Positions 27,231-38,932 of a stretch of DNA of 64,000 bases are shown here, in pieces. Source of the DNA: Letharia columbiana (Eukaryota; Ascomycota; Lecanoromycetes; Lecanorales; Parmeliaceae); contig NW_023501051.1 in assembly GCF_014066305.1 (NCBI RefSeq), positions 62,001 to 126,000 of the forward strand. Reading direction: 5' to 3'. Position 1 is the first letter of the stretch. The number at the start of each line of letters is the position of its first letter. The notes under the pieces are model-generated. The model had not been told where the DNA came from. It was given only the letters and a program-made list of their open reading frames with translations, and ran no database searches. The translations under genes were made by a program, and so were the position numbers.

Positions 27231-29601
27231 TCAACTCGTCGTCTCCCCATCCACCAGCTTCTCCCCTGCTAGGACCGTCGCCTCCTTGCCCTTCACCCCC
27301 GAACCTTTCTCCCTCCTCAGACTCCCGCTCCTACTCCTCCCTCCTTCCTCCGTCTCCTTCTTGGCCTCCTTCAGAAGTTCTTTCCCCTCGTCCATCTTCC
27401 CCAGTCGCAGCACTAGTCCTGTATTCTCCCTCTGCAGCGCCCCGACCTGTTCCCTCAGTATATCTCTCTCCTTACTCACGACCTCGAGCGCCTGCTTCAT
27501 CTCATCTTTCTCCCTGGTTAGTCGCCTTTTCTCGTCCTTGTCCTCCTCCTTTCTTTTTCGCTCTTCCGCTTTGGTTGCCTCCTTTTGGCGCTTCGCTTCC
27601 AGCTTTGCGACTTCCTTCTTGTACTTTTCTTCTTGCTTCGCAACCTCCTTTGCGTGTTTTTCTTCGGCTCTTTTGATTCGTTCTTCCTCTTTTGAGGTGA
27701 GATCCTCTTTGTCTTTCAGCTCCTTCTCTCGAGCTTTCGCAAGGGTTTCATCTAGTTTCTTTTTGCGCTCGTTGAGCTTCGCGAGTTCCTTTTCGTGCGG
27801 TGACATTGCGGCAATGTCTTTGGAGTTGGATGATTTGGTCTGCGAAGTGGCTGACTTGGCAGATAGCGTGTCGTCGAAGTGGTCTTCTGCGCTCGCAAAC
27901 GACGCAACGCTGGAGGCGGAGCTGACGGTGCGGCTGAGGGTAGCACTTATGCCATTAGGAATACCTGTTACCTCATCGATAGATTGCATAGACTGCGTAT
28001 GCTGATGACTGGGAAGGCGGTCGATGACAGCTTGAGGGGCATAGCTCTCAAGGCCGGCATATGCAGCATTGGCCACTGTAGCTACCAGTCCTCCTTGCTG
28101 GGCCGGATCAGCGGGTGCTGTTGCCATCTCAACGCTCGTCCGCTGAGGGACTGCTTTCGAAGGCGCTTCGGCCCCATCAGCCTCGCCGTCCAAGCCAGCC
28201 AAATGACCATTGGTGTCGTAGGCTTCTAGCCCCTCGCGCGTCTTGCTCTGGACATGCTCCAAGTCGCCGTTTTCCAAGGCTTCCACTTCGTCCTGTGGAT
28301 GTTCTTTTTTACATGCCCAATCGAGGAATTTGCTCGCATCAGCGACAATGCTTCCGGGCGTCCCTCGCTCGACCATGAATCGCGGCACGCTCCCTCCCGG
28401 GTCACTCCTCGTAATCATGATCCATTCTACCGGGTTCAACTCAGCGTCGTCATGGGCGTCAGGATCATCCATCGCTTCTCCCTTCGCACTAGCCCCCCTG
28501 GAGCCGGCGAAGGAAATTGTCTTGCCTCTTTTCCGACCCTCCTTAGCCACCTCGTCTGCTGCAGCTGGCGTTAGCTCACCGTCTCCGTCCAACAACTCTT
28601 CCCCGGACTCCTTAAGTTTGCGCTCCGCATTGCGTAGAAGGAGCTCTTTCTCAAGAGGCGGAGAATGTTCTCGTGGTCGAGTGACTTCGAGCAGATCTGT
28701 AGTAGACAATGCCTTCTTTGACTTTCTAGGTATCTCGCGTATGAACTCGACTGATTCGTACTGCCCTCTTATGAAACCGTCCCTTGGTGGGCAATCCGGA
28801 TGTCTGCACGGCTTGGAGATGACCATGAAGTGCCTAGGGGTATCGGTATATCGTTGAGTTCTTGATTTAGCGCCATCAGATGCCGAAGAAGAAGGTCGCG
28901 AAGCTAAAGACTGGGTTTCGCTTAAAGCAGAAGAGGACGTGAGGAGCAATGTGACGAAATCCCGCGGTGTCGTAGGTCCTGGAAATTGTGCAGATAAATG
29001 GTACACTGCCATCTTGTCAACAACAATCCCATCCCACAAGAACCAAAGACTTACCCTCAATTGTCCCTACCCCCTCAATGCGCCTCCGCTCCACCCTTCT
29101 CTCCCCACCAATTCCCCGTATGTTACCTTCCCCAGGCCCTCCTTGCACCTCCAACGTCTCCGGAAACTCTCTCTGCAAACCCAGCTTCCACTTCTTAAAG
29201 CCCAGCCCCTCATGTACGCTCCTCCTGGCAAACCACGCCCCGTTCCCGTCCTTGCCACCCAGCTTGTAGACCGCCATACCCAGCGGATTGTCCTTGGCAT
29301 TTAATTTGATCGGCTTGCCCCATTCTTTCTGTAAGCTGATATGTGAGGGATCGAGCGGTTCTGAGCGAGCGGAGGAAGAAGAGATCTCGGAGACATTTGA
29401 GGCTATGGATGCGCTGGTGGAGGAGCGGGGTCTGGTGGAGACGAGTGGATCATTTGGAGGTGGGAGGGGGACCGAGTCGATTATTGTTTGGGCTTCAGTG
29501 AAGGCATTTTGTAGGTAGGATATGGTTTCTGATTCCGCTGCTGGAACGGAGGAGAATGGAGTCGGACTGAGGGACTGGAGAGCGCTGTGAAGGGCGGCCA
29601 T
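27231..29601 (-). CDS. DUF3074 START-like domain protein with C-terminal coiled coil, 2 exons
   Basis: The CDS is complement(29055..29601, 27231..29005), 773 aa. The intron 29006-29054 (49 nt, GTAAGT...GGCAG) joins '...VGTIE' to 'VYHLSAQFPGPTTPRDFVTLL'. The N-terminal third is a START-like/DUF3074 fold: 'WGKPIKLNAKDNPLGMAVYKLGGKDGNGAWFARRSVHEGLGF', then 'PRHFMVISKPC', 'YESVEFIREIP' and 'EWIMITRSDPGGSVPRFMVERGTPGSIVADASKFLDWA'. Such folds bind lipids or other hydrophobic ligands; the fungal family has no assigned ligand. The C-terminal third is a long Lys/Glu-rich coiled coil ('EEERIKRAEEKHAKEVAKQEEKYKKEVAKLEAKRQKEA' region) and a short basic tail. Both exons are in phase and the start is the first Met. 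Confidence 0.9.
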
Positions 29602-29986
29602 GGTGGGGAAAGTATGCTGGATTGAAAGAAGGATGAATCTCTAAAATATCTGAGCAAATGGGAAAGAAGAATTTTCTTTTTTCGATGCAGCTTATGGTAA
29701 GCGTAATGATCTTAGTAAGACGGCAAGCAGAAGCGATGTATCCTCGAGTTGCAGGTAAATGGCTGGAGGAGTATGGTAGGATCAAGTGAAGGGAGTGAAT
29801 AGGTACCTAGGAACATGTTGGCTATTTACAGAGCATCAAAAAGTCATTGAATCGTGGCAATGTGGTATATATATCATGCTCGTTTGTCAAGGTGGGCAGC
29901 TTTTTAACAGGAGTTTCGGAATTCGGGTCAATTCTTCCCTTTCGCGCTTCAACACAAGTCCGACTTGGCATACCTGTCATCTCTGT

Positions 29987-30010
29987 TGAGTGAGTGAGTG
30001 AGTGAGCGAG
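29987..30010. repeat. TGAG tetranucleotide microsatellite
   Basis: Five TGAG units and one variant unit (CGAG) lie in a spacer. Confidence 0.85.
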
Positions 30011-30084
30011 AATTTATATCAAGTGTCATGAACGAGCAAGGGTAGTCTCGGTAAGAATGTCTGTATTTCACATTTTTATTACAT

Positions 30085-30884
30085 TTATATGTAAAGAGCG
30101 CAGCTCATGTCCAGCACCCGGTTCCTCCCAATCAATGGTCGGCTTCCCAGAACCCAGTTCCAAGCGTAGGAGATGACCCTACAATCCACGTTGCTGCCAG
30201 CTTCCACAGTCCCGAGTTTGGGTACGACCACAAAGAAGACCACAGACCCTCCCTCGAGTTCCGCCACAGGCTTCCCTCGATGCGCTATCCACCGAGACTC
30301 GGTCCGATATCCGCCGGCAACAACGCAGCCACCCCGGCATACCAGTATGCTCCCCTCTCCTATTAGGTATTGTCGTCGTCTGCCTACCAGCCAGCTAGCA
30401 CACAGTGCCAGAGTAGACAAGACGCCAGGTAATGCGAACCGACTCTCAGGATCTTACCACCTTTGAGCTGGGCGCTCCCTGTGAGACGACATGATGAAAG
30501 AAAAAGACAGAAAAGGCCGGACATTTGTCTACTCATTCCGTTGCCGTGAGGCCGCCGATCTTGTATAAATGCAGGATTTTGAACCTCCCAAAGAGTCGAT
30601 CGAGAGAAGTGAAGGGGGTGGTCCGGACCAGCCGATGCCAATGCAGGGAAACCAAGAAGAACAGCAACGCTCGCTAGAATGACGCAGCAAACAACACAAA
30701 AGCAAAGAAGTGGGTATTCGGCTCTAGTCCATGTCGATGATTCTGATGATGACGCCTGTAAGCTTGTGGCGCGGGTTCGTCTCGTGGACTCGTGAAAGAA
30801 GTCTGATCCGCTCAAAGTCCTGTTGAGGCCCAAGCTGTAGCCGCTAATGCTGTGAAGAGATGCCCAATGTATCCAACGTGACTT
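30085..30884 (-). CDS. Doubtful coding remnant without a start codon
   Basis: A minus-strand frame directly follows the stop of the 361-aa gene at 30885 and contains a membrane-like run ('LLCFCVVCCVILASVAVLLGF'). Two intron-like gaps (GTAGAC...TCACAG, 54 nt; GTAAGA...GGTAG, about 74 nt) would lead into a beta-rich end ('AELEGGSVVFFVVVPKLGTVEAG') stopping at 30085-30087. No ATG is found for it. It may be a separate gene with an unseen first exon, a 3' extension lost from the upstream gene, or chance. Confidence 0.2.
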
Positions 30885-31970
30885 TCACATGGCATATGGT
30901 ATCGGCGCGAAGCTCTGGTAGTTGTCCCATCCAAAGCCACCGAAGCCACCCCAGCTCATACTCGTGCCACACTGTTGTGATTGCATAAGCGTGCTAGGTA
31001 AAGGTAGCTCCTGAGACATTGGCGCCGACGAAACCGGAAGGCTGTAGTACTGTGGTGGACTTGGGCTTTCCGCAGTGTATGGATCGCTGCTGTATGACGT
31101 CGTCGGCGAATTCATAGCTGGGACATCACCAAAGTACAGGTTGGGATCCAGGTCCATGCTTGTCCAAGTGCCCGTCCCGTACCCAGAATCCGCTGATGTG
31201 TACACAGTACTTGACGAAGCGTACTTCCACGACTCTGGTGCAGCAGAGTAATGCGAGGGCAAACTTGGCTGCCACCAGTCCTCGGCACCTGTTGAGCTTG
31301 GAAGGACTGGAGTTGGACGGACGGTTTCGACGGGTCGCGGCGGTGGTGGTAGAAGTGGGAGGAACATGCCCATGATCGCGGTCTTGACCTCTTCACTCCT
31401 TCCGCAAAGCAACTCGCCAGCACCATCCTCTTCCAATCCTTCTAGGGCCATGGCACTCGTACGGTAGACATACTTGTTGGCGGCTTGAACGAAGTCCTCT
31501 TGCAATTTCTTGAGCTGGACCTCCTTCTCCGACCAGTTGTAAGTATGGTCTGAAGTGTCTTTGGAGTGAACCTCCTTGTGGAACTCTACCAACGACTCTA
31601 TCGTCTCTGGCGTGAGCTTGAAAGCGACTTCGTTCTGTGAGACCATGTCGACATGGACGATATAAGCTTCGATGGAGACCATCCTGTAATTGAAGACGGC
31701 TTCTATCAAAGGATTATCGTCATGCACGAGTTCTGAGTCTGGTGCCTTTGGAAGCAGGAGCGAGCAGAGAGTCCATATCGCCGAAGGGGATGAGAGAGTC
31801 TCAGTGAGGCATCGAAAGTGCTGTGGTACACTGTTGAGCGGCCTCTTGATCTTATTTATCCTCTTGAGAGTAGCGGTCAACCATGGATCTACCTTGGTGT
31901 TGAGTACTATATTAGGAGCGGAACGGGTTGCGAAAGCAGCAGCGGAGGCGGGTAGTAGTTGAGCAGGCAT
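30885..31970 (-). CDS. Hypothetical protein
   Basis: This is a 361-aa single-exon frame from ATG 31970, family not recognised. The N-terminal 200 residues look folded and mostly helical ('PWLTATLKRINKIKRPLNSVPQHFRCL', 'LIEAVFNYRMVSIEAYIVHVDMV', 'LKKLQEDFVQAANKYVYRTSAMALEGLEEDG'). The C-terminal 150 are Pro/Ser/Tyr-rich and disordered, ending in a Gly/Trp/Phe/Met patch. There is no signal peptide or clear membrane helix. A transcription-cofactor-like role would be a guess. The long frame supports coding; there is no homology evidence. Confidence 0.65.
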   Translation of the reverse strand: MPAQLLPASAAAFATRSAPNIVLNTKVDPWLTATLKRINKIKRPLNSVPQHFRCLTETLSSPSAIWTLCSLLLPKAPDSELVHDDNPLIEAVFNYRMVSIEAYIVHVDMVSQNEVAFKLTPETIESLVEFHKEVHSKDTSDHTYNWSEKEVQLKKLQEDFVQAANKYVYRTSAMALEGLEEDGAGELLCGRSEEVKTAIMGMFLPLLPPPPRPVETVRPTPVLPSSTGAEDWWQPSLPSHYSAAPESWKYASSSTVYTSADSGYGTGTWTSMDLDPNLYFGDVPAMNSPTTSYSSDPYTAESPSPPQYYSLPVSSAPMSQELPLPSTLMQSQQCGTSMSWGGFGGFGWDNYQSFAPIPYAM

Positions 31971-34408
31971 TGTGTTGTGAAGGGTTATGTTGATGATATG
32001 CGACAGGATGTAGAGCGGTGGGATTTGTGGGAAGTATGAAGGAAATGGTCACAAGAAAAAGAATAAATTAAGTGGCGGTCCCAAGACGAGGGAAATAATG
32101 TGCACGCCTGAGGTAAAGAGGTAGAAGAAATATGGAAGGAAGAAAAAAGAGTCGGTGGTGGATGTGGTGGCACCGAAGGAGAATGAGGAGTAAGGGCACG
32201 ATATTCTGCGGGGGTCGCATCATATTATAACGAACGGAATGATTTGACTGGGCAAGCGCAGTCGGTTTCCCGCAAGACCAGAGCGATTTAGCATCATGCA
32301 AGTTCCAGTTGGGATTCAGCAGTGTTATGCAGCTTGTTATGGAAGTAAACCCAAAACACGCATACAGTTGCGTGAGATGCGCGCTGATTCTTGCACTTGT
32401 GCCATCCTCGGCAAAAAGGCCGCGCCAGGCTGGACCTCCACAGCCCCCAAGGCTTGCCGTCAGGGTGGATCCGTCATGCAACTAGAAACCAAAGACTTTT
32501 TTCCATGCTAAGAATGTAAGTTGCTAAGAAAATAACAGTACGGTAACTTGAGAATTCTTTTTGCTTCCGCTGGGAATTCGAAGCAAGCAGCCTTGCAGTG
32601 GTTCGCGAGTATGAAAATTGTATAAAAGATCATGACCATCATCAAATCGCTGTGAAGGCGAGGGCGGTAACCCGGAAAAAGAAAGTCACACGTACTCGTA
32701 CATAGACTTTCGCCAAACCATTTGAATTGAAATAGAACACATCAGTCATCCTCGAGTCTTCCACACCCTGCGGCGGCGGTAGGTACCTAAGAGTAGCAGC
32801 GAGTGCGGGCGACACCGTGGTACCTAGGTGGCGGCGTGCAGAAGTGTGTTATGTAGATTCAGAGCTATTGATGCATCTGCGTTACTGCTTGCCTCGGTAC
32901 GAAACAAATGAAAGAATGCCTCCTGATCACCCGGGGGGGTCATGGCGGCGGCAGCAGCATGTTGCCCCTTGGTGCGGGGGGGACTGCCGCGTTGGACAAT
33001 ATCAATCTCCTTTCAGCTCCACGTATAGAGTACGAACGGCCTTTTTGCTTCTTTGAGAAGGGCGAGCAGCAATCAAAGCAACGATGGCAGCATTCCGCGA
33101 GATCACGAGCCACGCGAGGAAACGGGGTACTGGTAGTTGGAGAGGGAGATGCCTGGAGGACCAGTCGATGGCCTGGTGCGCGATAGATGCGTGATAGCTG
33201 AAAGGTTCATGTGATGGTGTGGGTGTGCTTTGGCCGCTTCTTGGACGAGATTCGTTGAGTGGGAGTGAACTTGCGGTAGGAACATGAGCTTGATGTTGAA
33301 AACCCCTGCAGCGTGGTGTGATTGGCCGCGTGGCCTCGGACTAACTTTCTGTGCAGTCAGTGTTATTCACTCATTCTACTACCTACTCTACAAAACAATA
33401 GATCTAATCAATAACGATACCCTCGAATCTCACACTCACCACTCTCACAGATGGCGACCGTTTCCAAGGCTCATGACGACTTCCGGGATGCTGCCATGTG
33501 GCTGATCAGTGGTGGCTGTGCGCTGGGAAGATCGTTCACTAGCGCCGGTTCTAATTGTAGATTTTCGGAGGTCGCGAAAGCGCAGTGCAGACCGTGCAGT
33601 CGTACTGGTGCAGATGCGGACGAAACGATATCCTGGTTGAAGCGCCGGGACTCACCAAGTTCAGTCATGAGACAGAAACATTAATAATCGGCACCGGAAG
33701 GACCGCCACCTTTGCAACAGCGTATCGATGATAATTATCCTACATTTTTCAATATCGAATCTATGTGTCGATCTTCACAAACCCACACTAGGTATCGATA
33801 ACCGCCGGGCTTTTGCCACGCGATATCAGTATCGCATTTTGTCATTCAAAGACACGACCCTGATAGCGGTGGGGGGAAATCGAGGGTTCCCGCTTCTCCG
33901 CGCTTAGCTACGGCGAAGCAATCAGTCAACCAGACTTCTTTTTTCTTCAACCTTCATAAAGTAGGTGCTCGCGAGCGCCGAGAAGTGCCTTCCGTCAATC
34001 TGAAACGGCTGAGAACGTTTCAGATATCCGGTGATGCAAATGCTTCTTGGAGTCATAGTTGCATAATGCACTAAGGAATGCCCGCGGTTCTTCAATTCAC
34101 GTGTACGTCGAGCTTAGAGCGTGTTCGAAAACGCGTATGGCGTGTTCGTGTCGATGAAAATCACGAGTCTGGCACCAACAGCACGAGGACAGCGATGGAA
34201 ACTCGAAGGAGCTTGAGATTGACAGAGGAATGATCTAGGAGGACGTGAAGTCCGCGAAAGTTGAGTAGAGGGGTTAACTGTCTGTTTCTAGAAACTAGCC
34301 CGAGATCTCAGTCCGTGCTCCCTCTACCGCGCCATGTCGTTCTGCCCGCAATTTTCATATATTCGTTTGGTCTGAGACCAGATGAGCTCAACGTTTTCCT
34401 TTTCTAAT
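31971..34408. other. Long intergenic region (2.4 kb), no gene recognised
   Basis: Short frames on both strands lack motifs. A Cys-containing 71-codon frame at 32,296-32,511 has no signal peptide and is not called. Two TATCGAT motifs lie near 33,722 and 33,794, and a hairpin at 33,999 is listed separately. The region could hold non-coding RNA or a diverged small gene. Confidence 0.4.
33999..34024. other. Perfect 9-bp inverted repeat (hairpin)
   Basis: TCTGAAACG and CGTTTCAGA are separated by 8 nt. This perfect stem in a gene-free region could be a dimeric factor site or an RNA hairpin. Confidence 0.6.
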
Positions 34409-35987
34409 TCAATAAATATAAGGAATGAGCCTCCAGGGGACCTTCTCCCTATATACCTCCCAATCCTTTCCGTACTTCCTCATGCACTTCTCTTCGTCCC
34501 TCATCTCGCGATGTACAAGGAGAATAGCAAAATACACAACATAGAAGTATGTGATGGCCATGCCCCAACCTCTTGCCTCGCCTTGTACGACTGGAGAGCG
34601 CGTTGGTGTACCTCCGAATATGGACCCATCAGCTGGATGATCACTCAATGAAGAGCTCTGCTGCACCATATACCCAGCAATCCCCGTTGGCAAGCAGTAT
34701 GACCATGCCATGATCCAATCGCCGAGATAGTTAATGTGTCTTGTTATACCCCACCAGCCAGAGATTAGGAGCTTGCTTCCAGATTTTGTCTCTATGTATT
34801 TCAGGTGTGCGACCTTGGGATCCTTAGGATTGGTCCGGAATCGGTTCTTCTCGTTGTTTGCGCCACGGAAAATATAGTAACCAAAGCCTTGGACTGCGAA
34901 TAAACCAGCGAGACCTGCGTATCCGAGATGGACAGGAAACACTGCGAGGTAGCGCGCTTGCAACGAATAGATGAATGGTAGCCACGCAAGATCTCCAAAG
35001 GCCAGCATAAAGCCGAAGCCGTCAGTGGTTATGTCCATAGTTGTCAAGATGGCCGGTTCCATGTATAGGGCGTCGAAGACGTATAATGCCTGGAAAAATG
35101 TGATGAAGATGATGCTGTCACTGACATAGCCATAGACTTTGTACTGGTGCGCACAGAAAGCCAGATTGAGTAACACCCAACCCAACATGCCCGGTCGAAG
35201 CTCGCAGAAAGCTTTGATGTCGATAGTGCCGAACACAGGTAGAGTCACACGAGGGTTGAGTTCGCGGCCGATGAACCAGTCGTAGACGAGATTCCCAGAG
35301 TGTCCACCAGGTGCCAGTTCTCTCTGTTCTTTGTTGCCTGCTTTCACCGAGAAGCTTCGGGCGTACACGAAACATGCGAGCGAGAAGGCGACGCCCAGGT
35401 TCACAGTGATGAGTTGCGTGTAGTTGTCCCAAATGAAAGTCCACAAAGGGAAGTCTGGTCCTTGTACGAAGGTCCCCAAAGCAGCAGCGCCAATCACAGT
35501 CACAGCAGAGCTGAACGCTGTTGCAAAATTAGCGAGGTCCTGCACAGCCAGACTGGCTTCATCTACCATTGAATTTGTACTTTAGCCTTCCACCAGATGA
35601 AAGCTCCACACCCTCGGTCAGTACACCAGGAAGAGCAGCCTGGAGCACCAGGCTCAAGAAGTAGTAGCCTAATACCCATACTGTGACCTTGGTGCTGATC
35701 AATCCTTGGAAGCCCGGCCAACCAGTTTCTTCCTTCAACTTGGCTACCGTGAGGCTCCAAGGGTGTAGAGCAGAGGGTACAGGACAGCCGGAGATGTCAT
35801 TGCAGAGGAACGTTGCTAGGTAGCAGACAAGTGGTAGCCCGAGAGATGTCGCAAATGCCCCGAGACTGAGTATCCATTAGTTTTGTTAAAGACTTCCGCT
35901 GCTTTCGCGGAAAGCTTACGGTCCGCCAAACTCATAGCCATGAGAGGGTTCCGATGGAAGCACCGATTTCCGCTCACTCTTTGACAT
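34409..35987 (-). CDS. ERG24: Delta(14)-sterol reductase, 3 exons
   Basis: The CDS is complement(35920..35987, 35567..35865, 34409..35517), 491 aa. Introns are 54 nt (GTAAGC...ACTCAG) and 49 nt (GTAGAT...CAACAG); the joins read 'YEFGGPLGAFATSLGLPLVCYL' and 'GRLKYKFNAFSSAVTVIG'. It is a multi-pass ER membrane enzyme. It has 'YDWFIGRELNPR', the family block 'HINYLGDWIMAWSYCLPTG' and the C-terminal signature 'LLVHREMRDEEKCMRKYGKDWEVYREKVPWRLIPYIY'. It reduces the C14=C15 bond left by lanosterol/eburicol demethylation in ergosterol synthesis, using NADPH, and is a target of morpholine fungicides. Length is normal for the family. Confidence 0.95.
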
Positions 35988-36418
35988 TGCTGCAGGAAAT
36001 TTGAGCTTTTTCCAATTTCAGGTATTTGTCAAATTGAAGGGTACAGTGGTTTTCTACCTTGAAAAGGTGAAAGAATCAGTCAAGCTAGGATGTAAACAGC
36101 TTCAGGTTATAACCTCACCCGAAGTTGCAAGTTGCAATATCCCTATGATAGGACGTTCTAGTACGGAGTAGCTCATTTTGCATTAAATTTGTGCGCAAAT
36201 CATACAGGGCTGACATGCTATCTAGTTTATGCAGGGTTTATGAATCCCTGTCACCCTCGGTCCTGAAAGAACCAGATCAGCAACTGCCTGAATACGATTC
36301 TACGGTTATACTCGACGACATCCTTCCAAAGAAACCGATGCAACTATAGTACAAGAAACTGAATAAAGTGCGTGTTACGATCCTGACCTGACTGACGTAT
36401 TCTTCGCTCGAGGTCGCA
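35988..36418. promoter_or_regulatory. Divergent promoter between ERG24 and the sorting receptor
   Basis: 430 bp separate two genes reading away from each other, so both promoters lie here. No specific factor site is claimed. Confidence 0.5.
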
Positions 36419-37535
36419 ATGCGCCCCAAGCTCCCCGCCGCCCTCCTCCCACTCCTCCTCAGCTCTACAACCCTCGCAGCAGACCTGAAAGAGACGAAAC
36501 CATGTACCGTCTACAACCCCTCCAATGGGAATACCTACGACCTCAACACTATCACAGTCCAACCCTTGATAGATCACAAGAAAGCGCACAAAGATGACCG
36601 GATAGAAAGCTGGCATGCCCGAGGTTACGACTATGATACCAACTTCACCATGAATTTCTGCGCGCCAGTCATTGAGGCTATGGAGGATGTTGTAGGGGTA
36701 GAAGAGCCACTTTGGAAGAACGTTAGTGCGTTCTACACAGTTGGGAAGAAGACATATTCGATGGGGTATGTTCTCTAAGCAATCCCCGAGCAGTCTGGGA
36801 CACTTCTAACAGATGCACCAAACAGGCAAGCATCGACAGAGCCATTTTTCCGTGGCCGCAAACTCGTCCTGAATTACACTGACGGCTCACCCTGCGAGTC
36901 AAACTCTGACCGCCTTCTCCCACGCAAGCTGAACGTCCCAGACGACGACGACGATGATGATGATGAAGATGATTGGGACGATGACCGCAAAGGTCACAAG
37001 GGCTCTAAAACCAAAGAACCAGTCCGACGGAAGTCAACGCTAATCTCGTTCACCTGCGATCGAGATTCGCTTGCGCCAAAAGTGCATCTCTCGTTCATAG
37101 GCTCCGACCCAGACGAGTGCACGTTCTTCTTTGAAGCGCGCTCAATGGCTGCTTGTGGAGGTGTCAGTGAAGCGCAACAAACGCTGGGCCCGGGTGGTGT
37201 ATTCGGGGTTATTGCCTTAATTGCGGCGGCCGTTTATCTCCTAGGTGGTATCGCTTACCAGCGCACGGTCATGCATCAGAGGGGTTGGCGGCAGTTGCCC
37301 AATTACACTCTATGGGCTGGAATGTTTGGTTTCATTTCCGTGAGCCCAACCCAAGCAAGACGCTCCGTGTGAGTCTTGTCTCTGACACAATCGACAGGAC
37401 ATTTTCGTCATCCTAACCTCCTCCTGCGCACGCTTCATCCCCCGCCGCCGAGGCTACAACCAGCTGCCCACAAGCAGTCGTGGTCGAGACGCCGAAGCGA
37501 ATGGCTTGATGGATCAGTACGACGATGACCTTTAA
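36419..37535 (+). CDS. Mannose-6-phosphate-receptor-like (Mrl1/CD-MPR type) sorting receptor, 3 exons
   Basis: The CDS is 36419..36765, 36826..37339, 37398..37535, 332 aa; introns are 60 nt (GTATGT...AACAG) and 58 nt (GTGAGC...GACAG). A signal peptide (about 1-20, ending STTLAA) is followed by a luminal MRH-type domain with cysteines at 'KPCTVYNP', 'MNFCAPV', 'DGSPCES', 'SFTCDRD', 'DECTFFFEARSMAACG'. An acidic DDDDDDDDEDDWDDD insert sits in the loop. One membrane helix (about 240-260) leads to a tail with 'GWRQLPNYTLW', very like the CD-MPR tail, and a Tyr motif 'YNQLP' for sorting. It probably carries hydrolases between Golgi and vacuole. Atg27 has the same fold and is the main alternative. 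Confidence 0.85.
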
Positions 37536-38323
37536 GATTTCCCTTCGTCTCATCAAGGTCCGGTTTTAAAGCTAGGGTCACGTTCATTGAAAGCGATGGC
37601 GCGAAAATATGATGGGTTGGAGACCAAGGTAGTTTTTTTTAGAGCATCGATCAGGGGCTACTGGGAGTTTTAGAGGCATCTCACATAGATAGGGATCCTA
37701 GCAGTCTGGATTATCGGTTTATAGAAACATTCCTTTGCCTCATGCTTAAAATCTTTCGCATCACTGAAATCTCTGGTTTCTTCCTCGGTTTTCAGTCGTC
37801 TGATATACTCCATGTCCTTCCCCTACTCCCGTGGCATCTCCAATACCCATCGACACACAATGCTCACACCTCCTAGACACCCTTCGCAGGACCACATGCT
37901 CCCTAGGCATCACCATTACCAACAGTGTAAAAGCAAATCGCTTCATTGACGACGTTTCATGTATGAGTTCTCGGCGCAGTCGCATACAAAGGTCAGTGAC
38001 GAAGAACGCTGTTGGTCATCATCCGACACGGCTGCATTGGCCAACTGGAGTGCTCCGTCGAAATTGGGCCAACGCCGGAGAAGGGGATGAAAGAGATGGC
38101 ACCGTGCGTCGGGATGAGGGCCCGAGTAACATGGACATTGTTTTCGTACATTCTCGTCATGTCATTCCGACGTGGTGGAAAAGTTGTCCTTCGTGTCGCG
38201 TCTTGTTGCCTGACCTCGACTCTTTAAACCCCCTTTCATGGTCATACTCCTCTGCCTTCCATGTCCAAGCATCTCAGAAGCTGCTGCTGCTGCTGCTGCT
38301 TCTTCTTCCAGACTTCAAGGACC
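37536..38323. other. Intergenic, promoter and likely spliced leader of the next gene
   Basis: A CTG/CTT run ending TTCTTCTTCCAG (38281-38311) has the form of a strong 3' splice site, suggesting a leader intron. Other frames look like chance. Confidence 0.45.
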
Positions 38324-38932
38324 ATGTGCATCGTTTACTACGCCCAGCAACCCGTCTGTGACTGCGTCTACGTCTCCGGCACCGTCGTGCTCTGCTCCCT
38401 CTTCACCGGCCTTGCCGAGAACAGGAACAGGACCACTTTCAGCCCCAAGCTCCTCACGGGGCACTGCCAAGACTTGGATCTTTTCTTCAACGGTGTCGAC
38501 TACATGAGCGTCGATATGAAGCATTATGACATAGTGCCGAATGGGCTCGATTGTCCCGAACTCGAAACTTGTGAGGCGACGGGGGAGACTGGGCGATGCC
38601 CGCTCTGCGATAGCCGAGGGGTGTTGAAGTTTCTCAAGGCGAAGGGGATTGAGTACACATCTGTCCGTGTCAAAGCCGCGCACGATCTGCGGGACAAAAC
38701 AGCAGAGGGGGTGGCCGAGGGCGCGGGGGAGAAGGCAGCGGGCAAGTCTGTGGAAAGGTCTGTAGGCGAATCGGCGGACAGACCGGTAGGTAGCTCGAGG
38801 GAAAAGGGAGGAGTCGTGGACAAGGCAAATCGCGCACGGAAGATGGTGGAAAGGGGAAGAAAAGCGCTAGAGGGCAAGAGAGCAAGAACTGGTTTGGCTG
38901 ATTCAACGTTAGCATCAATGGGGTGGGATTGA
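38324..38932 (+). CDS. Hypothetical small Cys-containing protein
   Basis: This is a 202-aa frame. I chose ATG 38324 rather than 38261 because the upstream part encodes a poly-Cys/Phe run from a CTG/CTT repeat that looks like a polypyrimidine tract and acceptor. The N-terminal ~110 residues hold about nine cysteines ('MCIVYYAQQPVCDCVYVSG', 'LDCPELETC', 'GRCPLCDSRG'), which suggests a metal-binding or disulfide-rich fold. The C-terminal part is Lys/Arg/Glu-rich ('ANRARKMVERGRKALEGKRAR'). Family not recognised. It is the last supported gene before the AT-rich block. Confidence 0.6.
   Translation: MCIVYYAQQPVCDCVYVSGTVVLCSLFTGLAENRNRTTFSPKLLTGHCQDLDLFFNGVDYMSVDMKHYDIVPNGLDCPELETCEATGETGRCPLCDSRGVLKFLKAKGIEYTSVRVKAAHDLRDKTAEGVAEGAGEKAAGKSVERSVGESADRPVGSSREKGGVVDKANRARKMVERGRKALEGKRARTGLADSTLASMGWD

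Larger units (their letters stand above)
29602..30884. other. Intergenic, one doubtful minus-strand coding remnant inside
   Basis: This is the promoter side of the DUF3074 gene plus the 3' flank of the next orphan. It holds a TGAG microsatellite and a weak coding candidate, both listed separately. Confidence 0.4.

Noticed and set aside
27286..28857. Ser/Leu-rich plus-strand frames opposite the DUF3074 gene
   Set aside because: Antisense of the Lys/Glu coiled coil; codon bias of the minus strand explains the openness.
32296..32511. Cys-containing 71-codon frame in the gene desert
   Set aside because: No signal peptide, no intron support, no family.
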